A stretch of DNA of 64,000 bases from positions 137,628-201,627 of the forward strand of contig NZ_LMSB01000012.1 in NCBI RefSeq assembly GCF_001428005.1, in the 5' to 3' direction. The position numbers and the translations under genes were made by a program. Shown here one piece after another: positions 17,983-27,524 of the stretch. Position 1 is the stretch's first letter. Each line of letters begins with the position of its first letter. The DNA comes from Arthrobacter sp. Soil736 (GTDB lineage: Bacteria > Actinomycetota > Actinomycetes > Actinomycetales > Micrococcaceae). The notes under the pieces were generated by a model that was not told where the DNA came from, ran no database searches, and was given only the letters and a program-made list of their open reading frames with translations.

Positions 17983-19128
17983 TCAGGGAAGGTCCGTGGG
18001 CTCGTGGAGTTCATCGTGGTGGATGCGGTCGCTCAGGAGTCCCAGCGGCTCGCCGCTTCCGCCCCACTGCGCGGCAATGATCTCCGCGGCGATGGAAACG
18101 GCGGTCTCCTCCGGCGTCCGTGATCCCAGATCGAGGCCTACCGGGCTGTGCAGCCTCGCCAGTTCCTGCTCGGCCAGGCCCGCTTCGCGAAGCCGCGCTA
18201 TCCTGTCCTTGTGCGTGCGCCGTGAACCCATCGCACCGATATAGGCAACGGGCCGGGACCGCAAGGCCACCTCCAGCAGCGGCACATCGAATTTGGGATC
18301 GTGGGTCAGCACGCAGATCACGGTCCGCTCGTCCACGAGTCCTTGGGCAAGCTGCTCGGAGAGGTAGCGGTGCGGCCACGCGACCACCACCTCATCGACG
18401 TCGGGGAACCTGGCCGGCGTCGCAAACACCGGCCGCGCGTCACAGACGGTGACGCGGTAGCCCAAAAAAGCGCCCAGGCGTGCCAGGGCCGCCGCAAAAT
18501 CGATGGCCCCGAACACCAGCATCCTGGGCCGCGGCGCGAAGCTGGAGAAGAAAATGCGCATGCCCTCGCCGCGGCGCTGGCCGTCGGGGCCGTACGTCAG
18601 CGTGGTGTTGCGGCCGGCCGCAAGCAGACCCTGCGAGTCGTCCCCGACGGCCTGGTTGGCCCGGTCGGAGCCCAGGTTCCCCGTGACTCCATGGGGCCTC
18701 ACTACCAGGTGCCGGCCCAGCCAGCGGGGATCCGGGTGCTCGATGACCGTGGCCACCCCCACCGGACGGGCGGCTTCGATTTCTGCCCGAACCTCGTCAA
18801 GCTCGCCGAAGGTCTGCCGCGAGACCGGCTCCACGAACACATCCAGGATGCCCCCGCACGTCAGGCCCACGGAAAAGGCCTGATCGTCGCTGATGCCGTA
18901 GCGAACCAGCACCGGCTGGCCGTCCGACATCACCTCGGTTGCGAGTTCGTAGACCGCGCCCTCCACGCAGCCGCCGGACACCGAGCCCACGGCTTTGCCG
19001 TCGGCGGTGACCAGCATGGCCGCGCCGGGCGGTCTCGGGGCCGATTTGAACGTGCGCACCACCGTGGCCAGGCCGGCAGTGGTCCCGCTTAACCAGCCTG
19101 ATGCCAGGGCGTCCAGGACGTCACGCAT
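17983..19128 (-). CDS. XdhC/CoxI-family molybdoenzyme maturation protein
   Basis: 381 residues, last gene of the CO dehydrogenase operon. The N-terminal XdhC/CoxI domain has SVSGGCVEGAV (about residues 48-58) and LTCGGILDVFVEP (about 89-101), with the conserved Cys residues of the family. A Rossmann-type XdhC C-terminal domain follows (LVFGAIDFAAALARL; then DPKFDVPLLEVAL and AYIGAMGSRRTH). XdhC proteins bind molybdenum cofactor and help its sulfuration and insertion. Six bases separate it from coxG. It is a paralogue of the XdhC-YHS protein in the same operon; the two may handle different maturation steps. Confidence 0.85.
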   Translation of the reverse strand: MRDVLDALASGWLSGTTAGLATVVRTFKSAPRPPGAAMLVTADGKAVGSVSGGCVEGAVYELATEVMSDGQPVLVRYGISDDQAFSVGLTCGGILDVFVEPVSRQTFGELDEVRAEIEAARPVGVATVIEHPDPRWLGRHLVVRPHGVTGNLGSDRANQAVGDDSQGLLAAGRNTTLTYGPDGQRRGEGMRIFFSSFAPRPRMLVFGAIDFAAALARLGAFLGYRVTVCDARPVFATPARFPDVDEVVVAWPHRYLSEQLAQGLVDERTVICVLTHDPKFDVPLLEVALRSRPVAYIGAMGSRRTHKDRIARLREAGLAEQELARLHSPVGLDLGSRTPEETAVSIAAEIIAAQWGGSGEPLGLLSDRIHHDELHEPTDLP

Positions 19129-19134
19129 GCCGTG

Positions 19135-19944
19135 TCAGCCTCTTTTGCCCGCCGGGCGGCGCCGGCGGGACCGGGCCGCGTTGCGCCCGAGCTGAAAGGC
19201 GATGAACGCGACGGCGACGAGCAGCCCGAGATACACGGCGGGGCTGCGAAGGCGCTGCCCGATCACGTCCTTGGCCAACGCCAGCCCGTTGAGGCTGCTG
19301 CCGGCAGGCGGCGCCGGCGGGGCCAGCGGCCCGGGAGCCGCTGTGTCCGGCGGGGCCTCCCGGGACTGCTCCGGTGCCGGAGGGGGAGCCGGTGCCGCGC
19401 CCGGCGGTTCCGCGGCCGCTACCGGCGGCTCTGCGTTCGCTCGATCGTGGGGTTGCGCAGCCGCCGCTTCCCCGCCGGGTTGGGCAGGTGCCGACGCAGG
19501 CTCCGCCACCATGGCCTGCAGGTTCGCGGCGAACAGGGCCATCATTTGGTCGGTGACACTGCCGATAATGCCCTTGCCCATGGCCGCTGCCTTCCCCGAG
19601 AGGGCCAGGTCCGCGCTGACCGCGCCTGTCGTGCTGCCGCCGGTTTCGGACAGGCGGAGGGTAACGGTGGCCTGCGCTGTCCCTTGGCCACGGGTTTCCT
19701 GTGCCCGGCCCTGCAGGACGGCCCGGTGCTCGGCGGCATCCCGCTCGATCACGTTCAGCTGCCCTTTGTATTGAAGCGTCACCGGCCCCAGCTTCACTTT
19801 CATGCCCACCTTGTAGGCGTCGTCGGACAGCTTGGCGAGCACCTCCGCGCCCGGGAGGCAGCCGGCCACGCGCTCGAAGTCCATCAGGGTGTCCCAGGCC
19901 TTGCCGATCGGTGCGACGACGGAGAAGGTGCTTTCAAGCTGCAT
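19135..19944 (-). CDS. coxG: CO dehydrogenase accessory protein CoxG (SRPBCC domain, membrane-anchored)
   Basis: 269 residues. The N-terminal 145 residues are the CoxG START/SRPBCC fold (STFSVVAPIGKAWDTLMDF, then GCLPGAEVL). A Pro/Ala/Glu-rich linker of about 80 residues follows, then a single transmembrane helix near 238-254 (YLGLLVAVAFIAFQLG) and a basic tail. In other organisms CoxG is thought to recruit CO dehydrogenase to the membrane, and recent work links it to quinone handling; the anchor seen here fits. The ATG at 19944 lies inside the coxE 3' end (11-base overlap), with AGGGGA as ribosome site. Confidence 0.85.
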   Translation of the reverse strand: MQLESTFSVVAPIGKAWDTLMDFERVAGCLPGAEVLAKLSDDAYKVGMKVKLGPVTLQYKGQLNVIERDAAEHRAVLQGRAQETRGQGTAQATVTLRLSETGGSTTGAVSADLALSGKAAAMGKGIIGSVTDQMMALFAANLQAMVAEPASAPAQPGGEAAAAQPHDRANAEPPVAAAEPPGAAPAPPPAPEQSREAPPDTAAPGPLAPPAPPAGSSLNGLALAKDVIGQRLRSPAVYLGLLVAVAFIAFQLGRNAARSRRRRPAGKRG

Positions 19945-21223
19945 TTCTTTTCCCCTGCTTCCCTGCTGAATGTGTCCGGGCGGTGTCTGCCCGGTCTGAT
20001 TCTGTCCGGTCGGCGCGAATGGCGGCGGCTGCTTCGGCCAGTGCGGCGTAGCTGTGGCCGCTGATGAAGGCGTCGCAGTACGGCAGCGCCGCGGCCATGC
20101 CTCCCGCCAGCGGCTGGAAGTCCGTGCCGGCTTTTCTCGGATTGACCCAGACGATCCGGTAGGCCAGGCGCCGCAGCCGTGCCATCTGGGCATCCACCTG
20201 GTCCGGCTCGTCCGTAGCCCAGCCGTCGGAGAGCACCACGATGACAGCGCCCCTGGCGAGCCCGCGGCGGCCGTGCCCATCAATGAAGTGGCGGAGGCTC
20301 TCCGCCAGCCGCGTTCCGCCGGCCCAGTCCGGGGCGGCGGCAGCCCCGAGCGCCAGGGCGTGGTCGGGATTCCGGTTCGAGAGCTGCCGGGTCAGCCTGG
20401 TGAGCCGGGTGGAGAACACGAATGCCTCGGCCCGCGCTCCGGCCACAGCGCCCTGCAGCAGTGACAGGAAAACCTGCGTGTACGGTTCCATGGAGCCGGA
20501 CACGTCGCACAGGAACACCAGCCGGCGCGGACGCGGACGACGGCGGGCGTAGACCAGGCAGGCGGCATCGGCGCCGGTGCGCCGTGCCGCACGGATGGTG
20601 CGGCGTATGTCCAGCGTGGCGCCGCCGTGCGCCCACTGGCGTGTGCGGCGGCTTCGGCGTTCCGGCGTGGACAGCACGATGCGCCGCACGAGCCGCCGTA
20701 TGTGGGCGGCTTCGTCGGGGGTCAGCTCGGCGAAGGACTTCCCATGCAGGTGCTCCTCGGCCGAGGCCATGGCCAATATGGCGTCCCGCCCGGGTTCCGG
20801 GGGCAGGTCGGAACTCCCGCGGGCGGCGGACGTGGCGGGAGCCCGCAGCTCGCCGTCCTCTCCGGCCGTGGTGGCGGGGCGTTGGTCGGCCGGCGCCGCC
20901 CGTATCCGCTCCTCGGCGCCGATTGCCGGCGGACTGTTGGCATCGCCGCGGCTGTCAGCGGGATCGGAAGTCCCGTCGAACGCGGCCGAGAAGACGGCGT
21001 CGAACACGGGCAGCTGGTCCCGCGACGAGACCAGCACCACGCGGCTGGTCCAGTACAGGGCGTCGCGGGCGGTTGGCGGGACGATCCTGAGTGCCCGGGC
21101 CAGCCATGCTGCCCGGTCAGGCGAGCCCGGCAGCCCCGCCCGGCGCAGGGCCGTGCTGAATCCGACCGCCAGCGAAGCGGCGTCGATGCCGGTCCGGCCG
21201 TTCCTGGGCGCGCCCTCAGTCAT
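19934..21223 (-). CDS. coxE: VWA-domain protein CoxE
   Basis: 429-residue accessory protein of the CO dehydrogenase operon. The C-terminal half is a von Willebrand A domain with an intact MIDAS motif DVSGS (residues 240-244) and a later SDGWATDEPDQ segment. The N-terminal half contains a low-complexity Ala/Pro/Asp stretch. CoxE proteins work with the MoxR ATPase CoxD in maturing the Mo-Cu active site. The start is ATG 21223, inside the coxD 3' end (eight-base overlap). The C-terminus runs 11 bases into coxG. Confidence 0.87.
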   Translation of the reverse strand: MTEGAPRNGRTGIDAASLAVGFSTALRRAGLPGSPDRAAWLARALRIVPPTARDALYWTSRVVLVSSRDQLPVFDAVFSAAFDGTSDPADSRGDANSPPAIGAEERIRAAPADQRPATTAGEDGELRAPATSAARGSSDLPPEPGRDAILAMASAEEHLHGKSFAELTPDEAAHIRRLVRRIVLSTPERRSRRTRQWAHGGATLDIRRTIRAARRTGADAACLVYARRRPRPRRLVFLCDVSGSMEPYTQVFLSLLQGAVAGARAEAFVFSTRLTRLTRQLSNRNPDHALALGAAAAPDWAGGTRLAESLRHFIDGHGRRGLARGAVIVVLSDGWATDEPDQVDAQMARLRRLAYRIVWVNPRKAGTDFQPLAGGMAAALPYCDAFISGHSYAALAEAAAAIRADRTESDRADTARTHSAGKQGKRNAA

Positions 21224-22139
21224 GGCCGCCGCCGGCCACCCAGGCGGGCCCGCGGGCCCAGGCAAGCTCCAGATCGTCGCGGTTCTTCAGGACCGTTCCC
21301 CAGGTCTGCTTTACCGCGGCGGGGTGGAGGCGCTCGACGCCGAGCACCGTCAGTGCCGACACCCAGTCGATGGCTTCCGCGATGCCGGGCGGTTTGGCCA
21401 TGTCCAGGGACCGCAGCCGGGTGATGGCGGAGGCCGCGTCCAGGGCCAGCGGTTCGGCGCTGCCGGGCACCTTGCGGCGCACGATCGCTGCGATGCGTTC
21501 GGGCCGGGGGTAGTCAATCCAGTGGTAGAGGCAGCGGCGGGTCAGTGCGTCGTGCAGGTCCCTGGTCCGGTTGGATGTCAGGACGACGACGGGCGGGTGC
21601 GTGGCGCGGATGGTGCCCAGTTCGGGGATGGTCACGGCGGCCTCGGCCAGCAGCTCGAAGGTGAACGCCTCGAACTCGGCGTCGGCCCGGTCGATCTCGT
21701 CGAGCAGCAGGACGGCCGGGCGCGGGCCGGGATGCTCGATCGCCTTCAGCAGCGGCCGGCGCAGCAGGTACTGCTCCGCGAAGAGATCGGCCTCGTCCAC
21801 GTTCACGTTTCGCGCCTCCGCCAGCCGGATCCCCAGCAGCTGGCGCTGGTGGTTCCATTCGTAGAGCGCCTCGCCCGCATCGATGCCCTCGTAGCACTGC
21901 AGCCGGTACAGGGGCGTGTCGAGCACACGGGCCAGGGCCTTGGCCGCCTCGGTCTTCCCGACGCCGGCCTCGCCCTCCAGCAGGATGGGCTGCGGCAGCC
22001 GGACGGACAGAAACAGGGCGGTGGCCAGCCCGGCGTCGGCCAGGTAGTCGGCGTCGTCCAGTGCTGTCATGAGTGCGGCAACGTCCGGGACCAGCCGCCG
22101 CACATCGTCCTCCGCGCCCGCCCGGGCCGCAGTGCTCAC
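21216..22139 (-). CDS. coxD: MoxR-type AAA+ ATPase CoxD
   Basis: 307-residue AAA+ ATPase. Walker A is GEAGVGKT (residues 55-62), Walker B is LLLDEIDRAD and sensor 1 is VVLTSN. In Oligotropha the homologue is required for inserting sulfur and copper into the CO dehydrogenase active site, as I recall. MoxR proteins usually pair with a VWA protein, here the overlapping coxE. The GTG start overlaps the nucleotidyltransferase stop as GTGA. It acts in the cytosol on the apo-enzyme. Confidence 0.9.
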   Translation of the reverse strand: MSTAARAGAEDDVRRLVPDVAALMTALDDADYLADAGLATALFLSVRLPQPILLEGEAGVGKTEAAKALARVLDTPLYRLQCYEGIDAGEALYEWNHQRQLLGIRLAEARNVNVDEADLFAEQYLLRRPLLKAIEHPGPRPAVLLLDEIDRADAEFEAFTFELLAEAAVTIPELGTIRATHPPVVVLTSNRTRDLHDALTRRCLYHWIDYPRPERIAAIVRRKVPGSAEPLALDAASAITRLRSLDMAKPPGIAEAIDWVSALTVLGVERLHPAAVKQTWGTVLKNRDDLELAWARGPAWVAGGGHD

Positions 22140-22744
22140 GGGACGCCCTCCAGCCGGGCGAGGATCTGCGCGTAATCAGCCTCGGTGTCGACGTCGGGAG
22201 GGATCCGGCCCGCCACCGCGACTTCGGCAACCTCTCCCGCCCGCTGTTCCAGGAGCTTCCACACGGCTTTGTCACCGTGTAACCGGGACAGTGCGGGCAG
22301 CAGCGCGCGGGCGAAAGCGAAGGGATGGCCGATGCCGTCCTCATAGCGGCATACCGCCAGGGCAGCACCGTTCCGGCCGCTGAGCAGCCGGCGAACGGTC
22401 TCCGGCCGGACGCCCGGCTGGTCGCCCAGGAGCAGGACCACGACGTCGGTCCCCGGGTGAAGTGCCGGAATCGCGGCAGCGATCGACGACGAGCATCCGT
22501 CCTCGTAGCGGGGGTTGTCCACCACGTCGCAGCCGCCGGTGTCGACAGTCCGGCGCACGTCGTCTCCGGAGCCTCCCAGCGCCAGGACAATCTGCGAAAA
22601 GCCGCATCCGCGGGCGGTAGTCAGCACGGCGTCCAGCAGCACCCCGTCACCGTAGGGGAGGAGCTGTTTGGGCCGGCCCAGGCGCCGCGACGCTCCGGCG
22701 GCCAGGATAACTCCGGCGATCCGCGGCTCAGGAGGCAGTGGCAT
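22136..22744 (-). CDS. MobA/MocA-like nucleotidyltransferase
   Basis: 202-residue NTP-transferase. The signature VILAAGASRRLGRPKQLLP opens the domain (about residues 11-29). The metal-binding LLLGDQPGV and a GHP motif (IGHPFAF) follow. In operons of CO dehydrogenase and other xanthine-oxidase-family enzymes this protein is expected to transfer CMP onto molybdopterin, making the cytosine dinucleotide cofactor, as MocA does. The ATG at 22744 lies 17 bases inside the preceding XdhC-YHS gene. CTP preference is inferred from the enzyme class served. Confidence 0.83.
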   Translation of the reverse strand: MPLPPEPRIAGVILAAGASRRLGRPKQLLPYGDGVLLDAVLTTARGCGFSQIVLALGGSGDDVRRTVDTGGCDVVDNPRYEDGCSSSIAAAIPALHPGTDVVVLLLGDQPGVRPETVRRLLSGRNGAALAVCRYEDGIGHPFAFARALLPALSRLHGDKAVWKLLEQRAGEVAEVAVAGRIPPDVDTEADYAQILARLEGVP

Positions 22745-23669
22745 AGCGAGACGGATCAGCGAGGAAGGCAGTCCTGCACGCGGCAGAACAGAAGTAGAAG
22801 GTCGCCCCGGCGTAGTCGGCATGGGGCGTGGCGTCCACGGCGGCAACAGTCATTCCGCAGACCGGATCCACGGCGCTCGCCGCCGACGCATTTGCCGCAG
22901 ATGCAGCCAAAGCCGCCGTGTCCGCGGCCGATGCCGCGGCTACCCGGCGGGCGGAGCGCAGCGACACCAGTTCAGCCAGGATCGACAAGGCGATCTCGCC
23001 GGCTGTCTGTCCTCCCAGCGGCAGGCCCGCGGGGCTGTGCACCCGCGAGCGCTGTTCGTCGTCGACGTCGAGGGAGGCCAGCACGGCGGTGCCGCGCGTG
23101 CGGCTGGCGACGAGGGCGACGTACGGCACGCCGGCGCGCAGGGCGGCCTCCAGCGCGGGCTCCTCGTCCCGGCCCTGCGAGGCGACGATGAGGGCGGCGT
23201 CGCCGGGCCGCGGTTCCGCGGCAGTCCCGTTCGTGAGCACCATGTCGACGTCCAGGACGGCGCCCAGCGCGGCCAGGGCCTGTGCCACGGGGGTGGTCCC
23301 GACCACCAGGATCCGCGGCGCAGGCACCTGCGGCTCAAGGAAAATCTCCACCGCGCCGCCGCTGAGGCACGGGTTTGCGACCGACACGGCGCCATCTTCC
23401 CGGATGCGGGAGGGCTCGCCGGGTACGACGCGCAGCAGCAGGGGCTCCTGGCTGGACAGCGTCTGCAGGCCGTACTCGCGGACCGAGGCCTCGACGCAGG
23501 TTCCGCCGAGGAACCCGTCGATTTCCCCGTCGGCCAGTACCAGGGCCGTGTCTCCGGCGTGCGCGCTGGTGGGATGCTGGGCGCGCACCACCGTGGCGCG
23601 CACAAACGGCTCCCGGCGTTCCGTGAGTTCCCGGGCCCTCGCCGCCAGGGCTTCTCCGCGCGCCGGCAT
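22728..23669 (-). CDS. XdhC/CoxI-family protein with C-terminal YHS metal-binding domain
   Basis: 313 residues. Residues 1-240 are an XdhC-type maturation factor: GFLGGTCVEASV (52-63) and CLSGGAVEIFLEP (101-113) carry the family cysteines, and ILVVGTTPVAQAL starts the Rossmann part. An Ala-rich linker (about 242-267) leads to a YHS domain (268-310) with Cys271 (DPVCGM), Cys294 and Cys298 (FYFCSAAC), residues that bind transition metals in related domains. It sits directly after coxL (one-base gap). Since the form I active site contains Mo and Cu, the added metal domain may serve copper delivery; that role is inference. Confidence 0.82.
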   Translation of the reverse strand: MPARGEALAARARELTERREPFVRATVVRAQHPTSAHAGDTALVLADGEIDGFLGGTCVEASVREYGLQTLSSQEPLLLRVVPGEPSRIREDGAVSVANPCLSGGAVEIFLEPQVPAPRILVVGTTPVAQALAALGAVLDVDMVLTNGTAAEPRPGDAALIVASQGRDEEPALEAALRAGVPYVALVASRTRGTAVLASLDVDDEQRSRVHSPAGLPLGGQTAGEIALSILAELVSLRSARRVAAASAADTAALAASAANASAASAVDPVCGMTVAAVDATPHADYAGATFYFCSAACRTAFLADPSRYATAS

Positions 23670-23670
23670 G

Positions 23671-26064
23671 TCAGACCGGTGGCCTCGGCCGCCCCTGCAT
23701 GGCCTCCCAGACCCGGGCGGGCGTGCAGGGCATGTCCATGTGGGTGACGCCGTACGGGGCCAGGGCATCGACGATGGCGTTGACGATGGCCGGCGGCGAC
23801 CCGACCGTGGCTGACTCTCCGATGCCCTTCGCGCCGATGGGGTGGTGCGGCGACGGCGTGACGGTGTAGCCGGTCTCCCAGTCGGGGACTTCCATCGCCG
23901 TCGGGATGAGGTAGTCCATGAAGGAGCCGCTGAGGCAGTTGCCGTCCTCATCGAAGGCGATGATCTCCATCAGCGCCATGCCGACGCCGTCGGTCAGCCC
24001 GCCGTGCACCTGGCCCTCGATGATCATCGGGTTGATCCGCGTCCCGCAGTCGTCGACCGCAATGAAACGCCGGACCTTGACGGCGCCGGTCCCGGCGTCG
24101 ACGTCCACCACGCAGATGTAGGCACCGAACGGGAACGTCAGGTTGGGCGGGTCATAGGTCACCTCGGCGTCCAGGTTGCCGTCGATGCCCTCGGGCAGCG
24201 CCACGGTGCCGTGGGCGCCCAAGGCGATCTCGGCGATGGTCTTGCCAACGCCCGGATCGCCCTTGACGAACCACCGGCCCTTTTCCCATTCGAGGTCCTC
24301 GGGCCGCGCCTCAAGCATGGCGGCGGCAATGAACTTCGCCTTTTCGCGGACCTTGCGCGCCACCAGCGCCACCGCCCCGCCGCTGACCGGCGTCGAGCGG
24401 CTGCCGTAGGTACCCAGGCCGAACGGTGTCTGGTCGGTGTCGCCGTGGACGACGTCGATGCTCTCCGGCGGGATGCCGAGTTCCTCGGCCACGATCTGGG
24501 CGAACGTGGTTTCGTGCCCCTGTCCCTGGGTCTGCACGGAGATCCGGACCACGGCCTTGCCGGTCGGGTGGACGCGGAGTTCGGCGCCGTCGGCCATCCC
24601 GAGTCCGACGATGTCAAAGTGCTTGCGCGGGCCGGCGCCGACGGTTTCCGTGAAGAAAGACACGCCGATGCCCATCAGCTCGCCGCGCTCGCGTTTTTCG
24701 AGCTGCTCGCGCCGGAGCTCGTCGTACCCGGCCATCTGCATGGACAGCCGCATGGCCGGCTCGTAATTGCCGGAGTCGTAGATCCAGCCCGTCTTGTTGG
24801 CATACGGGAACTGCTCCGGCTTGATGAAGTTCTTCAGCCGAAGTTCCGCGGGGTCCATCTCCAGTTTCCTGGCCAGGATGTCCACCATGCGCTCGACCAG
24901 GTAGACCGCTTCCGTCACGCGGAAGGAGCAGGCATATGCCACACCGCCAGGCGCCTTGTTGGTGTAGACGCCCGTAACCTTGCAGTAGGCCGCTTTCAGG
25001 TCATAGCTGCCGGTGAAGATGGAGAAGAATCCTGCCGGGTTCTTCGAGGGCTGCGCCGTGGCGTTGAACGCGCCGTGGTCGGCCAGCACGCTGGTCCGGA
25101 CGGCAAGGATCCTGCCCTCTTTGGTGGCCGCGATCTCGCCCTGCATGATGTAGTCACGGGCGAACGACGTCGACATCAGGTTTTCGGAGCGGTCCTCTAC
25201 CCACTTCACCGGCCTGCCCGTGACGATCGAACCGACCACGGCGAGGACGTAGCCGGGATAGATGCCCACCTTGTTGCCGAAGCCCCCGCCGATATCGGGG
25301 GAGACGACGCGGATCTTGTGTTCCGGGATGCCGGCCACCATCGCGTACAGCGTCCGGTGCGCGTGCGGGGCCTGTGTTGTTTCGTACAGCGTCAGCCTGC
25401 CGTCGACCGGGTCGAAGTCCGCCACGGCACCGCAGGTCTCCATGGGCGCGGGGTGCACCCGCGGATACACCACCTCCTGGGACACCACGACGTCGGCGGC
25501 GGCGAACACCGCCTCCGTTTCGGCGGCGTCGCCTATCTCCCAGTCAAAGATCCGGTTGTCCGTCCGTCCCTCGATGTCGTCACGGATGACGGGGGCGTCG
25601 GGGTCCAGGGCGCGGCGGGCATCGATCACCGGCGGCAGCACGTCGTATTCGACGTCGATCAGCTCCAGGGCGTCGCGCGCGGCGTAGCGGTCTTCGGCGA
25701 CCACGAACGCCACTTCCTGCCCCTGGAAGCGCACCTTGTCGGTGACGAGGACTGCCTGGACGTCGGCGGACAGGGTGGGTGCCCAGGCGAGGTTGAGGGC
25801 CTGCAGGTCCTTGCCCGTGATGACGGCCAGCACCTTGGGGTGGGCCAGCGCCTCGGTGGTGTCGATTGAAACCAGCCGGGCATGGGCAACCGGGGCGCGC
25901 AGGACGGCGCCGTGCAGCATGCCGGGCAGCACGATGTCGTCGAGGTAGTTGCCCTTGCCGCGGACGAACCGCGGGTCTTCCTTGCGCTGGATGCGGCCGT
26001 ACCCGATCGGGCGGCTTGGGTCTCCGGCCGCCGGGTTGGGTGCATGCTCCTGCGTGGTGGTCAT
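23671..26064 (-). CDS. coxL: Carbon monoxide dehydrogenase large subunit, form I
   Basis: Catalytic subunit oxidising CO to CO2 at a Mo-S-Cu site, passing electrons to CoxS and CoxM. 797 residues, close to known CoxL. The active-site loop reads AYACSFR with Cys379, the form I signature (copper-binding Cys); form II enzymes read AYRGAGR instead. GGGFGNK (260-266) is the molybdopterin-binding loop, and GAKGIGES near the C-terminus provides the catalytic Glu. The ATG overlaps the coxS stop by four bases. Genuine CO dehydrogenase activity is therefore likely, probably used for energy during starvation. Confidence 0.95.
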   Translation of the reverse strand: MTTTQEHAPNPAAGDPSRPIGYGRIQRKEDPRFVRGKGNYLDDIVLPGMLHGAVLRAPVAHARLVSIDTTEALAHPKVLAVITGKDLQALNLAWAPTLSADVQAVLVTDKVRFQGQEVAFVVAEDRYAARDALELIDVEYDVLPPVIDARRALDPDAPVIRDDIEGRTDNRIFDWEIGDAAETEAVFAAADVVVSQEVVYPRVHPAPMETCGAVADFDPVDGRLTLYETTQAPHAHRTLYAMVAGIPEHKIRVVSPDIGGGFGNKVGIYPGYVLAVVGSIVTGRPVKWVEDRSENLMSTSFARDYIMQGEIAATKEGRILAVRTSVLADHGAFNATAQPSKNPAGFFSIFTGSYDLKAAYCKVTGVYTNKAPGGVAYACSFRVTEAVYLVERMVDILARKLEMDPAELRLKNFIKPEQFPYANKTGWIYDSGNYEPAMRLSMQMAGYDELRREQLEKRERGELMGIGVSFFTETVGAGPRKHFDIVGLGMADGAELRVHPTGKAVVRISVQTQGQGHETTFAQIVAEELGIPPESIDVVHGDTDQTPFGLGTYGSRSTPVSGGAVALVARKVREKAKFIAAAMLEARPEDLEWEKGRWFVKGDPGVGKTIAEIALGAHGTVALPEGIDGNLDAEVTYDPPNLTFPFGAYICVVDVDAGTGAVKVRRFIAVDDCGTRINPMIIEGQVHGGLTDGVGMALMEIIAFDEDGNCLSGSFMDYLIPTAMEVPDWETGYTVTPSPHHPIGAKGIGESATVGSPPAIVNAIVDALAPYGVTHMDMPCTPARVWEAMQGRPRPPV

Positions 26065-26585
26065 GCCGTCACCTCTTCAGAAGTGGTCGCCTCGGCGCCG
26101 GCGCCATCCGCTTCAGTGTCTGTACCGAGCGGGTGGGCGGCGGCCCATTGCACCGAACGGACAATGGTCGCATACCCGGTGCACCGGCAAATCTGGCCGG
26201 AAATGGCTTGGCGGATCTCGGCGTCGTCGGGATGGGGGTTGCGGTCCAGCAGAGCCCTGGCGGTGAGCATCATGCCCGGCGTGCAGAATCCGCATTGCAG
26301 GCCGTGTTCTTCCATGAACCCCTGCTGCACCGGATCGAGCGTGCCGCCGACGGCCAGACCCTCGACGGTCCGGATGTCGTGTCCGTCGGCCATGGCTGCC
26401 AGCACGGTGCACGATTTCACCGGCTGTCCGTCCATGAGGACGACGCAAGTTCCGCAGTTGCTGGTGTCGCATCCCCAATGCGTGCCGGTCAGTCCAAGGT
26501 TCTCGCGGATGAAGTGGACGAGCAACACGCGGGGTTCGATGTCCCGGGTCACCTTGTCCCCGTTGACCGTCATGCTGATCTGCAT
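26061..26585 (-). CDS. coxS: Carbon monoxide dehydrogenase small subunit (2Fe-2S)
   Basis: 174 residues. The N-terminal plant-type cluster is bound by Cys39, 44, 47 and 59 (GCDTSNCGTC and the later KSC). The helical second cluster uses Cys98, 101, 133 and 135 (CGFC and CRC). It carries electrons from the Mo-Cu site to FAD. The start at 26585 (MQISMTVNGDK) matches the family N-terminus; the frame upstream to 26624 is Cys/Arg-rich and improbable. Five bases follow the coxM stop. Confidence 0.93.
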   Translation of the reverse strand: MQISMTVNGDKVTRDIEPRVLLVHFIRENLGLTGTHWGCDTSNCGTCVVLMDGQPVKSCTVLAAMADGHDIRTVEGLAVGGTLDPVQQGFMEEHGLQCGFCTPGMMLTARALLDRNPHPDDAEIRQAISGQICRCTGYATIVRSVQWAAAHPLGTDTEADGAGAEATTSEEVTA

Positions 26586-26590
26586 CGCTT

Positions 26591-27469
26591 TCAGCCTTCC
26601 TGTGCACCGGCAGCGCGCGCACACGCACGCCGCAGGACCCTGCGTGTGAGTTCGTCGGCCAGATGCCGTTTGTAGTCGACCGGTCCGCGCTGGTCGGCCA
26701 CAGGGTCGCAGGCGGCGGCTGCAATGCGGGCGGCCTCGACGAACAGGTCTTCATGCGGCTGCCGTCCGCGGAGCACGGCTTCGGCCTCAGGGACGGTGCC
26801 GTCCAGCCCAGCCGCCGTCAGCCCGATCGCGGCCTCTTCGACTGTGCCGTCTGCGGAAAGCGTGACGGCGGCCCCGGCCGCGACGACTGCCCAGTCGCCG
26901 ACCCGGCGTTCCACCTTCTCATAGGCGCTGCCCGAGCGCGGGCGGATCGTAAAGCGGATCTCGTACAACAGCTCGTTCTGCGCCACGGCGGTTTCGTAGG
27001 GGCCGCGGTGGAAATCCGACATGGAGACGATCCGTTCGCCGCTAGGCCCGCGGATCACGGCGTGGGCGCGCAGAACATCGCAGACAGTAGACAGGTCTTC
27101 GGCCGGATCCGCTTGGCAGAGCGACCCGCCGATAGTGCCACGGTTGCGGACCACAGGGTCCGCGATCACCCGCTCGGCGTCGCTAATTATCGGAAAGAGA
27201 CCGGCGACGTCGGTGGACTCCAGCAGCGCCGTGTGCCGGGTCAGGGCGCCCACCCGCAACTGGTCCCCTTCACGGAGAATGAAGTCCAGTTCTGTGAGGT
27301 CGTTGATGTCGATCAGCCAGTCTGGCCGGGCCAGCCGCAGCTTCATCATCGGCAGCAGGCTGTGTCCGCCGGCAATGACTCTGGACTCGGGACCGTGGCG
27401 TTCTAGCAGTGCCAGCGCGTTCGCCACATCGCTCGCGCGCTCATAGTCAAATGCAGCCGGAATCTGCAC
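26591..27469 (-). CDS. coxM: Carbon monoxide dehydrogenase medium subunit (FAD)
   Basis: 292-residue flavoprotein. FAD-binding motifs are AGGHSLLPMMKLRL (about residues 33-46) and RGTIGGSL (about 109-116). It accepts electrons from CoxS and passes them to the respiratory chain. It is the first gene of the nine-gene operon. The start is GTG 27469 with AAGGGG upstream; extending further to 27556 would include the promoter region. The operon order M-S-L followed by accessory genes matches other form I clusters. Confidence 0.92.
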   Translation of the reverse strand: MQIPAAFDYERASDVANALALLERHGPESRVIAGGHSLLPMMKLRLARPDWLIDINDLTELDFILREGDQLRVGALTRHTALLESTDVAGLFPIISDAERVIADPVVRNRGTIGGSLCQADPAEDLSTVCDVLRAHAVIRGPSGERIVSMSDFHRGPYETAVAQNELLYEIRFTIRPRSGSAYEKVERRVGDWAVVAAGAAVTLSADGTVEEAAIGLTAAGLDGTVPEAEAVLRGRQPHEDLFVEAARIAAAACDPVADQRGPVDYKRHLADELTRRVLRRACARAAGAQEG

Positions 27470-27524
27470 AATGCACCCCTTAGGGCCGGACGTCCGGCAC
27501 GCCGCAGGACGCCGATCTAAGATC

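Noticed and set aside
23842..25869. 675-codon open frame antisense to coxL
   Set aside because: GC-rich codon bias in coxL produces long opposite-strand frames; the translation is rich in Asp/Gly/His/Arg with no domain, while coxL is unmistakable.
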